Shown: positions 1-12,458, counted from the first letter of the stretch. The stretch: 64,000 nt of DNA from Catellatospora sp. KI3 (GCF_029948125.1 NZ_JASAMB010000002.1:186001-250000), one strand, 5' to 3'. Translations and numbers: made by a program. The notes: a model not told the origin generated them from the letters alone.

Positions 1-1482
1 CCGCACGACCTGGCTGCAGCCCAGCTTGGCGATCAGCTTGGTGATCTCGCCGTTGGTGGCGGCCCGGCAGTCCTTCAGCGGCTGCGCCTTGATCAGCGTG
101 TACGCCTCGGTCGGCTTGTTCACGTCGATGACGATCTTCGCGGCGGGGAACACCTCCTGCGTGCTCAACGGCTGGCCGTCGACCTCGCGGGAGGAGATGT
201 CGACCGGGGTCGCCGTCGGCGGCGGGGAGCTGTTGGCCTGCGCGCCGCTGCTGTTCTTCTCGTCGAGGACCATCAGGAACGAGCCGACCGCGCAGGCGGC
301 CAGCACCGCGACCACGCCGAGCACGCTCAGCGTCTTCTTCCAGCGGCTGGAGACGTTCGGGTTGATCGGCAGGCGCTGGAACCGGCTCGCCGTGTCGGCC
401 GGGCGGATGCCGCCGACGCGCTGCGGCGGGGGCGGCGGCGGGGGCGGCGCGACGGACGGCCGGGTCGGCGGCGGCGTGACCCGCACCCGGTTGGCCGGGT
501 TGGCGGGCGCGGCCGTCCGGCCGCCCGGCACGGCACCGGCGCGCGCGGGCAGACCGGGTGAGACGGGTGCGGGCAGGGTGCCGGGGCGCTGCGCGGGAGG
601 TTCGGCACCGCGCCTCGGCGGCGTCGCGGTGGCGCCGCGTCCGGCCTGCACCGGCGGCGGCGGGTCGCCGACGCCGCGCGGGCGGGTCAGCGCGCCGTTG
701 CGGGCGCCGGGCGGCTCGCCGGGCACCGGCCCGCCGGGGCCGGGTCGACGCCCGGGGCCGGGCGGCGGGGTCTGTCCGAGCCCTGGTTCGGCGCCGCGCC
801 GACCGGGTTCGAAGCCGCCAGGGCCGACGCTCGGGGTGCCCGGGCGCGCCGGAGGCGGGCTCTGGTCGAACGACGCGCCGCGGCCCGACGCACCACGGTC
901 CTGCGCACCACGGTCCTGCGCACCACGGTCTTGCGTGCCACGGTCCTGGCTGCCGCGGCCGAGGGCGCCGGAACGGTCCTGGGTGCCGCGGCCGAGAGTG
1001 CCGGAACGGTCCTGCGTGCCGCGGCCGAGAGTGCCGGAACGGTCCTGGGTGCCGCGGCCGGGACCGGCGGAGCGGTCCGGAGTGCCGCTGTCCGACAGGC
1101 GCGTGCGGTCCTGGGTGCCGCGCCCCGACGTGCTGGAGCGGTCCTGGCTGCCCGCGTCGCGGCCGAACGTGCGGCTGGTGCGGTCCGGGGTGCCGAAACG
1201 GTCCTGGGCGCCACCGGCGGGCGGTGGCGGCTTGCGCTCGACGAAGCCGTTGAAGCGGTCGGGGGCGCCGGCGCCGGAGACGGGCGCCTCGGGCGCGCGG
1301 CGGCGGCCTACGCCACGGTCGCGGTCCGGTGACTCTGCGTCATGGGTGCCCCCTCGCTGCATGCCGTTCCGACCCGTCCCGGTATCGCCTGGTGCGCGCG
1401 GATCCAGGGGGTCGCGGTCGCGCGGGTCGCGCCGGGAGGACGGTGTCCAATCCCCTGCGCCAGTCCCGTAGCCGTGAGCCAT
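1..1482 (-). CDS. Repeat-rich, single-pass membrane protein (C-terminus cut by window edge)
   Basis: This minus-strand frame is open from an ATG at 1482 to the window edge, giving 494 visible codons. The N-terminal ~380 residues are low-complexity (Pro, Gly, Arg, Asp) and contain 11-residue repeats around GRGTQDRSGTL at about residues 105-180, then 5-residue QDRGA repeats to about 198, then a Pro-rich stretch. One hydrophobic helix follows at about 384-406 (TLSVLGVVAVLAACAVGSFL), then a short Pro-rich linker and a folded-looking segment with Cys residues that runs off the edge. Positive charges (RWKK) just before the helix predict a cytoplasmic disordered N-terminus and an outside C-terminal domain. 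An in-frame ATG at 1362 is an alternative start. It is divergent from the methyltransferase. The family was not recognised; function unknown. Confidence 0.72.
   Translation of the reverse strand, partial: MAHGYGTGAGDWTPSSRRDPRDRDPLDPRAPGDTGTGRNGMQRGGTHDAESPDRDRGVGRRRAPEAPVSGAGAPDRFNGFVERKPPPPAGGAQDRFGTPDRTSRTFGRDAGSQDRSSTSGRGTQDRTRLSDSGTPDRSAGPGRGTQDRSGTLGRGTQDRSGTLGRGTQDRSGALGRGSQDRGTQDRGAQDRGAQDRGASGRGASFDQSPPPARPGTPSVGPGGFEPGRRGAEPGLGQTPPPGPGRRPGPGGPVPGEPPGARNGALTRPRGVGDPPPPVQAGRGATATPPRRGAEPPAQRPGTLPAPVSPGLPARAGAVPGGRTAAPANPANRVRVTPPPTRPSVAPPPPPPPPQRVGGIRPADTASRFQRLPINPNVSSRWKKTLSVLGVVAVLAACAVGSFLMVLDEKNSSGAQANSSPPPTATPVDISSREVDGQPLSTQEVFPAAKIVIDVNKPTEAYTLIKAQPLKDCRAATNGEITKLIAKLGCSQVVR
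890..1172. repeat. Coding tandem repeats: 15-bp and 33-bp units
   Basis: On the plus strand GGTCCTG or GGTCCGG begins units at 942, 975, 1008, 1041, 1074, 1107 and 1140, exactly 33 bp apart. GCACCACGGTC or a close variant begins 15-bp units at 890, 905, 920 and 935. Both periods are multiples of three and encode QDR-centred repeats in the minus-strand membrane protein, so copy number can change without a frameshift. Confidence 0.9.
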
Positions 1483-1561
1483 GTCGCACAGCGTAATGGA
1501 CGACACAGGCGGACTTAACCCTGCGGCGCGGGGGTCCGTCCGTTCGGGGGAGAATGAGCCG

Positions 1562-2176
1562 GTGGGCGAGCACTATTTCACCGCGGAACCGGGCGCGCCG
1601 GTCCGTCCGCGCGAGGTCGGATTCAGCATCGGCGGCGACGAGTACACGCTGACCTCGGCGGGCGGCGTGTTCTCCGCCGACCGGCTGGACATCGGCACGA
1701 CCGTACTGCTCAAGAAGGGCGACCTGCCGACCGCCGGGACCACCGGTGCCCTGCTCGACCTGGGCTGCGGTTACGGGCCGATCACGATGGTGCTGGCCCG
1801 CCGGGCGCCGGCGGCGCAGGTGTGGGCGGTCGACGTCAACGCCCGCGCCCGCGAGTTCACCGAGGCCAACGCGCAGCGGCTCGGCGTGTCGGCGCGGGTG
1901 CGGGTGGCCGAGCCGGACGCGGTGCCGGCGGCGGTCGAGTTCGCGCAGATCTGGTCCAACCCGCCGATCCGCATCGGCAAGCCCGAGCTGCACGAGCTGC
2001 TGCTGCGCTGGCTGCCCCGGCTCGCCCCCGACGGGGTGGCCTGGCTTGTGGTGGGCAGGCACAAGGGCGCCGACTCGCTGCAGGAGTGGCTCAACGAGCA
2101 GGGCTTCCCCACCGAGCGGCACGCCAGCGGGTCCGGTTTCCGGGTGCTGAAAGTGACTCGCCGACAGGCCGCCTGA
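1562..2176 (+). CDS. Class I SAM-dependent methyltransferase, RsmC/small-domain type
   Basis: This is a predicted N-methyltransferase of the RsmC-like 'small methyltransferase' group, which modify rRNA or other RNA guanines using S-adenosylmethionine. The SAM-binding loop DLGCGYG and the catalytic SNPPIRIG motif (the NPP(F/Y/I) motif of base methyltransferases) are visible. The GTG at 1562 is preferred because GGGGGAGA lies about 10 bases upstream and the resulting 204 residues suit the family. An upstream ATG at 1481 would add 27 unconserved-looking residues and overlap the divergent gene. The ABC-F gene begins 17 bases after its stop, so the two are probably co-transcribed and may both act on the ribosome (inference). 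The exact substrate is unknown. Confidence 0.85.
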   Translation: MGEHYFTAEPGAPVRPREVGFSIGGDEYTLTSAGGVFSADRLDIGTTVLLKKGDLPTAGTTGALLDLGCGYGPITMVLARRAPAAQVWAVDVNARAREFTEANAQRLGVSARVRVAEPDAVPAAVEFAQIWSNPPIRIGKPELHELLLRWLPRLAPDGVAWLVVGRHKGADSLQEWLNEQGFPTERHASGSGFRVLKVTRRQAA

Positions 2177-2193
2177 TCAGGCAGGATTCCCGC

Positions 2194-3894
2194 GTGGGTT
2201 ATGTGGATGTCTCGGGCGTGTCGTGGACGCTGCCCGACGGTCGGGTGCTGTTCTCCGAGGTCTCGTTCCGGGTCGGGGAGGGCGCCAAGGTCGCGCTGGT
2301 CGGCCCGAACGGGGCGGGCAAGACGACGCTGCTGAAGATGGTCGCGGGCGACCTGCCGACGCCGGTCGGCGGCATCGCGCGCGCCGGCGGCCTGGGCGTG
2401 ATGCGCCAGTTCATCGGCATGTACGGCTCGTCGGCGGCCACCGGCGCGGCGGGCGGCGGCGACGCCACCCTGGCCGAGCTGGCGTTCTCGCTGGTCGAGC
2501 CGCGCCTGCAGGCGGCCGGTGCGAAGCTGGTCCGCACCGAGCAGGCCATGCGCGTGGCCGAGTCGCGCGGGCGGCTCACCAGCTCGGCCCAGCAGGCGCA
2601 GCTGCGCTACGCCGAGGCGCTGTCGGCGTTCGGCGAGGCGGGCGGCTACGAGGCCGAGGTGCTGTTCGACACCGTCTCCACGCTCATCCTGGACAAGCCC
2701 TGGGACGAGACCCGCGACCGGCCCGTGCGGACGCTGTCGGGCGGCCAGCAGAAGCGCTTCGCGCTGGAGCTGCTGCTGCGCGGCACCGACGAGGTGCTGC
2801 TGCTGGACGAGCCGGACAACTTCCTCGACGTGCCCGCCAAGCGCTGGCTGGAGCAGCGGCTGCGCGAGTCGAAGAAGTCGGTGCTCTACGTGTCGCACGA
2901 CCGGGAGCTGCTCAACCAGACCGCCGACCGGGTCGTCGCGGTCGAGGGCGGCGGCGCCTGGACCCACCCCGGCAACTTCGCCTCGTGGCACGAGGCCCGG
3001 GTGGCCCGGCACGACAGCATGGAGGAGCGCCGCCGCCGCTGGGACGAGGAGCACGAGAAGCTGCGCACGCTGATGCTGATGTACAAGCAGAAGGCGGCGT
3101 ACAACGACGGGCTGGCCTCGCGGTACCAGGCCGCGCAGACGCGGCTGCGCAAGTTCGAGGAGGACGGCCCGCCGCCGCTGCCGCCCAAGGACCAGCAGAT
3201 CCAGATGCGGCTGCGCGGCGCCCGCACCGGCAAGCGCGCCGTCATGTGCGAGCAGCTCGAACTCGACAACCTCACCTTCCCCTTCGACCTGGAGCTCTGG
3301 TACGGCGACCGCCTGGCCGTGCTCGGCGCCAACGGCACCGGCAAGTCGCACTTCCTGCGCCTGCTGGCGCAGAGCGCCGAGGACCCGTCCGGGCGCTCGG
3401 CCGACGGCGCCGAGCACGCCAAGGTCGCCCACCAGGGCAGGTGCCGGCTGGGGGCGCGGGTCGTGCCGGGGCACTTCTCGCAGACCCACGACCGGCCCGA
3501 CCTGGCCGGGCGGGAGCTGATCGACATCCTGTGGCGCGGCGACGCGCACCGGCCGTCGCTGGCCCGCGAGGCCGCCTACAAGGTGCTCGACCGGTACGAA
3601 CTGGCCACTTCGGGCGAGCAGCGCTTCGGCACCCTCTCCGGCGGGCAGCAGGCGCGATTCCTGGTGCTGCTGCTGGAGCTGTCCGGCGTGACCCTGCTGC
3701 TGCTCGACGAGCCCACCGACAACCTCGACCTGGCCAGCGCCGAAGCCCTGGAGCAGGGTTTGAAGGGATTCGAGGGCACGGTCGTCGCGGTCACCCACGA
3801 CCGCTGGTTCACCCGCTCCTTCGACCGCTTCCTCGTCTTCCAGAACGACGGCGAGGTCGTCGAGACCCCCGAGCCCGTCTGGGACGTCCGCTGA
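2194..3894 (+). CDS. ABC-F family ATPase (ribosome-associated)
   Basis: Soluble protein of 566 residues with two ABC ATPase domains and no membrane segments, the ABC-F arrangement. Domain 1 has GPNGAGKTT, LSGGQQKRF and LLLDEPDNFLD. Domain 2 has GANGTGKSH, LSGGQQARF and LLLLDEPTDNLD. A charged linker of about 80 residues (rich in EERRRRW and basic residues) lies between them. ABC-F proteins act in the ribosomal E site as translation factors or antibiotic-protection proteins. The GTG start at 2194 has AGGA upstream and gives the typical GYVDVSGVSW beginning. A longer in-frame start would run through the upstream methyltransferase. Resistance versus housekeeping role cannot be decided from sequence. 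Confidence 0.9.
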   Translation: MGYVDVSGVSWTLPDGRVLFSEVSFRVGEGAKVALVGPNGAGKTTLLKMVAGDLPTPVGGIARAGGLGVMRQFIGMYGSSAATGAAGGGDATLAELAFSLVEPRLQAAGAKLVRTEQAMRVAESRGRLTSSAQQAQLRYAEALSAFGEAGGYEAEVLFDTVSTLILDKPWDETRDRPVRTLSGGQQKRFALELLLRGTDEVLLLDEPDNFLDVPAKRWLEQRLRESKKSVLYVSHDRELLNQTADRVVAVEGGGAWTHPGNFASWHEARVARHDSMEERRRRWDEEHEKLRTLMLMYKQKAAYNDGLASRYQAAQTRLRKFEEDGPPPLPPKDQQIQMRLRGARTGKRAVMCEQLELDNLTFPFDLELWYGDRLAVLGANGTGKSHFLRLLAQSAEDPSGRSADGAEHAKVAHQGRCRLGARVVPGHFSQTHDRPDLAGRELIDILWRGDAHRPSLAREAAYKVLDRYELATSGEQRFGTLSGGQQARFLVLLLELSGVTLLLLDEPTDNLDLASAEALEQGLKGFEGTVVAVTHDRWFTRSFDRFLVFQNDGEVVETPEPVWDVR

Positions 3895-3929
3895 CGCGCC
3901 CGCCGCGCCGCTGACGTCCGCTGCGGGCG

Positions 3930-3993
3930 GTGCAGTTTCGGGGAAAGTGCTGGAATCTTGACCAAGATTCGCGCAGTTTCCCGGAAACTGCAC
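3930..3993. repeat. Family 1 palindromic repeat, copy A (64 bp)
   Basis: Near-perfect palindrome with outer arms GTGCAGTTTCGGGGAAAGTG and the complementary right arm, and inner complementary GAATCTTG/CAAGATTC. It begins 35 bp after the ABC-F stop and ends 39 bp before thiE. No T-run follows, so it is not a classical intrinsic terminator. Confidence 0.9.
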
Positions 3994-4032
3994 CATCCCG
4001 AAGCGACCCGCGGGCGCGGTAGCGTGTGCGGC

Positions 4033-4665
4033 ATGGGGTTGGGGCGGCTACATCTGGTGACCGACAGCAGGCCGGGGCGGGACCCGGTCGCGATCGTGCG
4101 GGCGGCGCTGAGCGTCGCCACCCCGGACCTCGTGATCCAGTTCCGTCCGGCCGACGACTGGACCGACCGCTACTGCTACGACCTGGCCGGGCAGATCGTC
4201 GCCCTGTGCCGCCCGCACGGCGTGCCGGTGCTGGTCAACGACCGGCTGCACGTCGGTGTCGCGGCGGGCGCGGGCGGCGGCCACGTCGGCGCGGACGACC
4301 TGCCGGTGGCGGCCGCGCGGCGGCTGCTCGGCCCGGGGGCGATCCTCGGCGCGACCGCCCGGGTGCCCGCGACGGCGCTGCGCGCGGTCGGCGACGGCGC
4401 CGACTACCTCGGCGTCGGCCCCTGCTACGCCACGTTCACAAAGGACGACCTGCCGGTGTCGATCGGGCCGGAGGGGCTGCGGGCCGTGGCGCGGCAGTGC
4501 GCCGGTACCCCCATCATCGCGATCGGCGGCGTGACCGCCGCCCGCGTGCCGGACCTGCTCGCGGCCGGCGCCCACGGCGTCGCCGTGATCGGCGCGGTCT
4601 CCGACGCCCCCGACCCGGCCGCCGCCGTCGCCGCCCTGCTCGCCGCCGTCGCGACCCGGCCGTGA
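4033..4665 (+). CDS. thiE: Thiamine-phosphate synthase-like protein (ThiE), atypical
   Basis: 210-residue TIM-barrel protein of the ThiE/TenI superfamily. ThiE joins HMP-PP to thiazole phosphate to make thiamine phosphate. Supporting motifs are NDRLHVGVAAG, HVGADDLPVAAAR, DYLGVGPCYATFTKDDLP and IAIGGVT. The pyrophosphate-binding QFREKG-type loop reads QFRPADD here, so the Lys of the usual R-x-K is missing. It lies upstream of the riboswitch-controlled operon, separated by a zinc-ribbon gene. The ATG at 4033 follows only a weak ribosome site. Whether it is the active synthase is uncertain because a second superfamily member sits in the operon. That one looks more like TenI, so this is the best ThiE candidate here. 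Confidence 0.82.
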   Translation: MGLGRLHLVTDSRPGRDPVAIVRAALSVATPDLVIQFRPADDWTDRYCYDLAGQIVALCRPHGVPVLVNDRLHVGVAAGAGGGHVGADDLPVAAARRLLGPGAILGATARVPATALRAVGDGADYLGVGPCYATFTKDDLPVSIGPEGLRAVARQCAGTPIIAIGGVTAARVPDLLAAGAHGVAVIGAVSDAPDPAAAVAALLAAVATRP

Positions 4666-4714
4666 GCGCTTCGGCCGTGAGCGACCCGGTCCGGAGCGAG
4701 CTGGGGGAGCGGCC

Positions 4715-5131
4715 GTGAGCGGCGCGACGCTCCGCGTCCGCTGCCCCGACTGCGGCGGTTCGGCGGCCCGCGAGGTGTCCAGCTACCTGAGCATGTCCGG
4801 CGGGCTGCGCTGGTGTGCCGAGACTCACTGCGCCGCCTGCGGCTTCATGCTGCAGGACGTGGACGACGAACTGAGCGAGGCGGAGCGTGCGGCGATCCTC
4901 GCCGAGGAGGGCTTGTTCGCCCTGCGGTTCACGCCCGCCGACGGCGCCGACGTGCGGGTGCGCAGCGCGGTGCGTCAGGCGCTCAGCCTGACGTTCGCAG
5001 AGGTGACGGCCTTGTTCCGGCAGTGTCCGCAGCAGCCGGTCACCGGGGTGCGGGCCGAACTGGACCTGATCGCGGCCCGGATCCGGCGCGCGGTGCCGGC
5101 GGCCGAGCCGGTGGTGATGCCGTTGCCGTGA
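4715..5131 (+). CDS. Small zinc-ribbon protein of unknown function
   Basis: 138 residues starting at a GTG preceded by GGGGGAG. The N-terminal 45 residues contain CPDCGG and, about 25 residues later, HCAACG, a four-cysteine zinc-ribbon pattern. The rest is a soluble, helix-prone region (SEAERAAILAEEG; RIRRAV). The reading frame has normal G/C-ending codons. It lies 49 bp after thiE and ahead of the thi operon, but nothing links it to thiamine. The family was not recognised. Confidence 0.7.
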   Translation: MSGATLRVRCPDCGGSAAREVSSYLSMSGGLRWCAETHCAACGFMLQDVDDELSEAERAAILAEEGLFALRFTPADGADVRVRSAVRQALSLTFAEVTALFRQCPQQPVTGVRAELDLIAARIRRAVPAAEPVVMPLP

Positions 5132-5179
5132 CAACCACATCGGATGATCGGTGAGTCTGGATGCCGTACGAACACGTGG

Positions 5180-5208
5180 TTGCCACTCGGTGCGGGCGGG
5201 GTTACGCT
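5180..5208 (+). promoter_or_regulatory. Candidate sigma70-type promoter of the thi operon
   Basis: TTGCCA (5180-5185) and TACGCT (5203-5208) are spaced by 17 bp and lie about 65 bp upstream of the TPP riboswitch, a suitable position for the operon's transcription start. Prediction from sequence only. Confidence 0.45.
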
Positions 5209-5272
5209 GCGCTCGGCTGGCCTGAAACGCACGGGTAGCTTGACGCAACACACACGCAACACAACGCATGAA

Positions 5273-5366
5273 CGCCCCACGGGAGCCCAGTGAACTGGGC
5301 TGAGAGGGGAGCTGACTCGCTCCCGACCGTTGAACCTGATCCGGATAATGCCGGCGCAGGGAGGAG
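5273..5366 (+). promoter_or_regulatory. TPP riboswitch (THI element)
   Basis: The conserved THI-box elements occur in order: GGGAGCCC, GGGCTGAGAGG, a variable stem (GGGAGCTGACTCGCTCCC), ACCGTTGAACCTGATCCGG, then TAATGCCGGCGCAGGGAGG. The aptamer's 3' end carries AGGGAGGAG, which is also the Shine-Dalgarno sequence of thiO (start 5373). Thiamine diphosphate binding should therefore block translation initiation of the operon's first gene. There is no separate terminator hairpin before the start. Confidence 0.96.
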
Positions 5367-5372
5367 AAGCGG

Positions 5373-6433
5373 ATGACTCCGCGCAGGGTATCCGTCGTCG
5401 GCGGCGGCATCATCGGACTCTCCGTCGCCTGGGAGTGCCTCCGTCGCGGCCACGACGTCACCGTCTACGACCCTGATCCCGGCAGCGGTGCGTCCCATGT
5501 GGCCGCGGGCATGCTCGCCCCGGTCGGGGAGTCCTACTTCGGCGAGCACGAGCTGACCGAGCTGCTGCTGGAGTCCGCTCGCCGCTGGCCCGCGTACGCG
5601 GCGGAGCTGGCGGCGGCGTCGGGGCGGGACCTGGGGCACCGTACCGAGGGGACGCTGCAGGTCGGGCTGACCGCCGACGACCTGGCCGCACTGCGTCGGC
5701 TGTGGACCCACCAGCGGGAGCTGGGCGCCCCGGTCGTCTCGCTGGACAGCGAGCAGCTGCGCGAACGGGAGCCGCTGCTGCATCCGCGGGCTCGCGGCGT
5801 GCTGGTCGAGTCCGACCACCAGGTCGACCCGCGCCGGGTCGTCGCGGCGCTGCGCGCGCTGGTGCCGGTACGCCCGGTCGCGGTCGCCTCGCTCGCCGGG
5901 CTCGACGACGGCGCCGACATCGTGGTGCTGGCCGCGGGCTGCGCCAGCGCCGAGCTGGCCGGGCTGCCGGTCCGGCCGGTGCAGGGCACGATCCTGCATC
6001 TGCGCGGCCCGGCGGTGCTGCGCCACGTCATCCGGGGGTACGCCGACGGCCGGGCCGTCTACCTCGTCCCCCGCGCCGACGGCGAGGTGCTGGTCGGGGC
6101 GACGGTCGAGGAGCGCGCCGACGGGCACGCCACCGCCGGCGGCGTCCGGGACCTGCTGCGCGCCGCCACCGACCTGGTGCCGGAGCTGGGCGAGCACGCG
6201 CTGGTCGAGGTGTCGACGGGCCACCGCCCCGGCACCGCGGACAACGGCCCGATCGTGGGCGAGCTCGACGGGGCGGCCCCGCCCCGGCTGCTCGTCGCGA
6301 CCGGGCACTACCGCCACGGGGTGCTGGCCGCCCCGTACACCGCGCACGCCGTCGCCGAGCTGGTGGACGGGCGGGCGCTGCCCCTGCTGTGGGCGCCCTT
6401 CACGCCGCAACGCCTTTCCGCCGGAGGTGCCAG

Positions 6434-6437
<4 letters not shown>
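5373..6437 (+). CDS. thiO: Glycine oxidase ThiO
   Basis: FAD-dependent amine oxidase of 354 residues that oxidises glycine to the iminoglycine used by ThiG. The N-terminal Rossmann motif VVGGGIIGLSVAWE is followed by GASHVAAGMLAP, and the C-terminal FAD-contacting STGHRPGTADNGPIVGE. First gene of the TPP-riboswitch operon, with its ATG 6-7 bases after the riboswitch Shine-Dalgarno. Its stop overlaps the thiS start (ATGA at 6434-6437), implying translational coupling. Confidence 0.95.
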
Positions 6438-10370
<3,933 letters not shown>

Positions 10371-10391
10371 CCCCCCGTCCTCGCCCCGCCC

Positions 10392-10416
10392 CGCCCCGCC
10401 CGCGCGGGGCGGGCAC
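10392..10416. terminator. C-rich tract plus GC hairpin after thiC
   Basis: CCGCCCCGC and GCGGGGCGG form a 9-bp stem with a 4-base loop between the convergent thiC and membrane-protein genes. It is preceded on the plus strand by a C-rich stretch and lacks a T-run. Confidence 0.5.
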
Positions 10417-10460
10417 CGCGAGCGCGGCGGGCGCGGCGTGGGGTGGCACGGCGGGGTGGG

Positions 10461-11342
10461 TCAGAAGGCGGGGCGGGTGGGGGCACGGCGGGGGGCCAGG
10501 GCTATGACGGTCGTGACGAGCAGGCCCACCACCACCGCGATCATCGCGCCGAGGTACGCGTCGGCCTGGTAGCTCAGTGAGCGGGACAGGCCCGGCCCGC
10601 CGATCCCGTACGCGATGGCGATGAGCAGCGGCCCGGTCGCGCCGGACAGCGCGATCAGCGTGCGCGACCGCCCGGCCCGCCGGGCCGCCAGCCCGCACAC
10701 CAGAGCCACCAGCAGGGCCAGCGCCGGGGCGGTGAACGAGGCGCGGGGGATCGGCTGCAGCGAGCTGATGTCGAGCACGCCCAGCCGGATCGGGTCGTAG
10801 TAGTCGCCGAGCGAGTCGCGGTTGCGCCCGAACTGGGCCGTGTCCAGGAACGACACCACGGCCAGCACCCACATCCCGGCGGTGAACGCCCACAGGTTGG
10901 TGCTGAGCGGGCTGCGCGCCACCACGAACAGCGACAGCAGCAGCCCCGCGATGACCCCCGCGCCGACCGCGAGCGCGGCGGTGAGCTGCGGGTCGAACGA
11001 GGCGTGCAGGACGGCGTACCGCGCGGGTTGCAGCGTCAGCGGCAGGGCGACCGTGGCGGCGCCGAGCGCGGCGGTGCACGCCGCGAGCACCCGGACGCCC
11101 GCCCCGACGCGGCCGGCCTCCCGCTGTGCCAGCCCGGCGGCGAAGGTCGCCCCGCCGACGGTGGCGCACAGCGCGAACCAGGCCACCCAGCTCAGCTGGA
11201 GGTTCCAGTCGTTGTCGGTGCCGGCGAGGAACTCGCGGTCCAGGCGCAGCGCGTTGAGGCCGTACACGACGCCGAACTGTGCCGCCGCGATGAGGGCGGC
11301 GAGGCCGAATCCGGCCGCCGACTGCCGTACCCAGAAACGCAT
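10461..11342 (-). CDS. Polytopic membrane protein of unknown function
   Basis: 293 residues with about seven to eight hydrophobic helices, starting near residue 8 (FGLAALIAAAQFGVVYGLNA) and ending with a basic tail RRAPTRPAF. An extracytoplasmic-looking loop contains DNDWNLQLSW. It starts 30 bp after nnaR on the same strand, so it may be the last gene of nirB-nirD-nnaR. No transporter signature was recognised. A GTG immediately before the ATG is an alternative start. Confidence 0.75.
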   Translation of the reverse strand: MRFWVRQSAAGFGLAALIAAAQFGVVYGLNALRLDREFLAGTDNDWNLQLSWVAWFALCATVGGATFAAGLAQREAGRVGAGVRVLAACTAALGAATVALPLTLQPARYAVLHASFDPQLTAALAVGAGVIAGLLLSLFVVARSPLSTNLWAFTAGMWVLAVVSFLDTAQFGRNRDSLGDYYDPIRLGVLDISSLQPIPRASFTAPALALLVALVCGLAARRAGRSRTLIALSGATGPLLIAIAYGIGGPGLSRSLSYQADAYLGAMIAVVVGLLVTTVIALAPRRAPTRPAF

Positions 11343-11372
11343 CACGCGGGGACCATACGTCGGGTGGGCCGG

Positions 11373-12458
11373 TCAGTCCACCGGGAGTCGGTAGCCTCTT
11401 TTGACCACCGTCTGTACGAACGCGGGGTCCCCCAACCCGGCGCGCAGCCGCGCCACCGCCATCTCGACCGCGTGCTCGTCGGCGCCCCGCGGCAGTGCGG
11501 GCAGCAGCGAGGCGCGCGAGCGGACCTTGCCCGGCATCGACGCCAGCGCCCGCAGCACCGCCATCGGTGCGGGGGCCAGCGGCTTCAGCTCGCCGTCGAC
11601 CATCGCCGCGTGCCCGCGCAGGGTGAGCTCGTGGTCGGCGACCTGGAGGGTGACCGCCCGCCGGGGCAGCTCGTCGGCGATCGCGCGCACCATCGCGCCG
11701 AGCCGGGCGCGGGCCGGGGCGATGACCGGGATGTTGTGCCGGATCAGCGGCGCCGCGGTGACCGGGCCGACGCAGGCGGCCACGACGTCGTGGCGCAGCG
11801 CGTCGAGCAGGGTGTCGGCACCGCCGCCGGCCGCGGCGATGAGCGCGCCCGCCGCCGGGGCCGAGGTGAAGGTGATGGCGTCCACGAGCCGGTTCGAGAC
11901 CAGGTCCACCAGGCGGTGCAGCGGCGCGGAGTCCAGCGGCGGCGCCCACCGGTACACGGGCACCTCGATGACCTCGGCCCCGGCGGCGCGCAGCGCGGCG
12001 CAGAACTCCGGCTGCTGGTCGCCGTGCAGCTGGACCGCGACGATCTGCCCGGCCACCCCGCGCTTGAGCAGGTGGGCCAGGCACTCGTCGCAGCTCTCGG
12101 AGTCCGGCGACCACTGGTCGTGCAGGCCCGCGGCGCGTACGGCGCCACGGGCCTTGGGGCCGCGGGCGACGATGTACGCCCCGGTCAGCACCGTGCGCAG
12201 CGGGTCGGCCAGGCCCCAGCCCTCGGCGGCCTCCAGCCAGCCCCGCATGCCGATGCCGGTGTTGGCCACCACCACGTCCGGTGGTGAGTCCAGGCAGCGC
12301 CGGGTCGCCTCGCGCAGCTGCGAGTCGTCGTGCAGCGGGACGATCCGCAGCGCCGGGGCGATGACCACCCGGGCGCCGCGGCGTTCCAGCAGCGCGGCCA
12401 GCTCGTCCCGGCGCCGGTCGGCGGTGACGCCGACGGTGAACCCGGCCAGCTCGGTCAT
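11373..12458 (-). CDS. nnaR: NnaR-type regulator: uroporphyrinogen-III synthase-like domain fused to winged helix
   Basis: 361 residues. About 1-250 form a HemD (uroporphyrinogen-III synthase) fold (TVGVTADRRRDELAALLE; VVVANTGIGMRGWLEAAE; AITFTSAPAAGAL). About 265-361 form an OmpR/PhoB-type winged helix (LAPAPMAVLRALASMPGKV; DEHAVEMAVARLRAGLGD; VKRGYRLPVD). This fusion is the architecture of NnaR, which cooperates with GlnR to activate nitrate/nitrite assimilation genes in mycobacteria and streptomycetes. Its place 43 bp downstream of nirD supports that role. It is therefore probably a regulator rather than the cell's haem-pathway HemD, though catalytic activity cannot be ruled out. Confidence 0.88.
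   Translation of the reverse strand: MTELAGFTVGVTADRRRDELAALLERRGARVVIAPALRIVPLHDDSQLREATRRCLDSPPDVVVANTGIGMRGWLEAAEGWGLADPLRTVLTGAYIVARGPKARGAVRAAGLHDQWSPDSESCDECLAHLLKRGVAGQIVAVQLHGDQQPEFCAALRAAGAEVIEVPVYRWAPPLDSAPLHRLVDLVSNRLVDAITFTSAPAAGALIAAAGGGADTLLDALRHDVVAACVGPVTAAPLIRHNIPVIAPARARLGAMVRAIADELPRRAVTLQVADHELTLRGHAAMVDGELKPLAPAPMAVLRALASMPGKVRSRASLLPALPRGADEHAVEMAVARLRAGLGDPAFVQTVVKRGYRLPVD

Noticed and set aside
890-1172. CRISPR-like array (33-bp periodicity)
   Set aside because: There are no unique spacers; units are contiguous, in frame and encode protein repeats.
26-1471. 481-codon plus-strand open frame
   Set aside because: It is antisense to a minus-strand frame that encodes a sensible membrane protein with a helix and repeats. 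The plus translation is Arg/Pro/Gly-biased with no fold and reflects G+C bias.
3930-3993. Family 1 elements as ordinary intrinsic terminators
   Set aside because: Copy D is not downstream of a gene, no T-run follows any copy, and identical 64-bp length with conserved primary sequence exceeds what termination requires. A role in 3'-end stability remains possible.
1771-3996. 741-codon minus-strand open frame opposite the ABC-F gene
   Set aside because: Opposite strand carries clear Walker and signature motifs twice; the minus translation is a codon-bias shadow.
11373-12458. Haem-biosynthesis hemD
   Set aside because: The winged-helix fusion and position after nirD fit the NnaR regulator better; no other haem gene is nearby.
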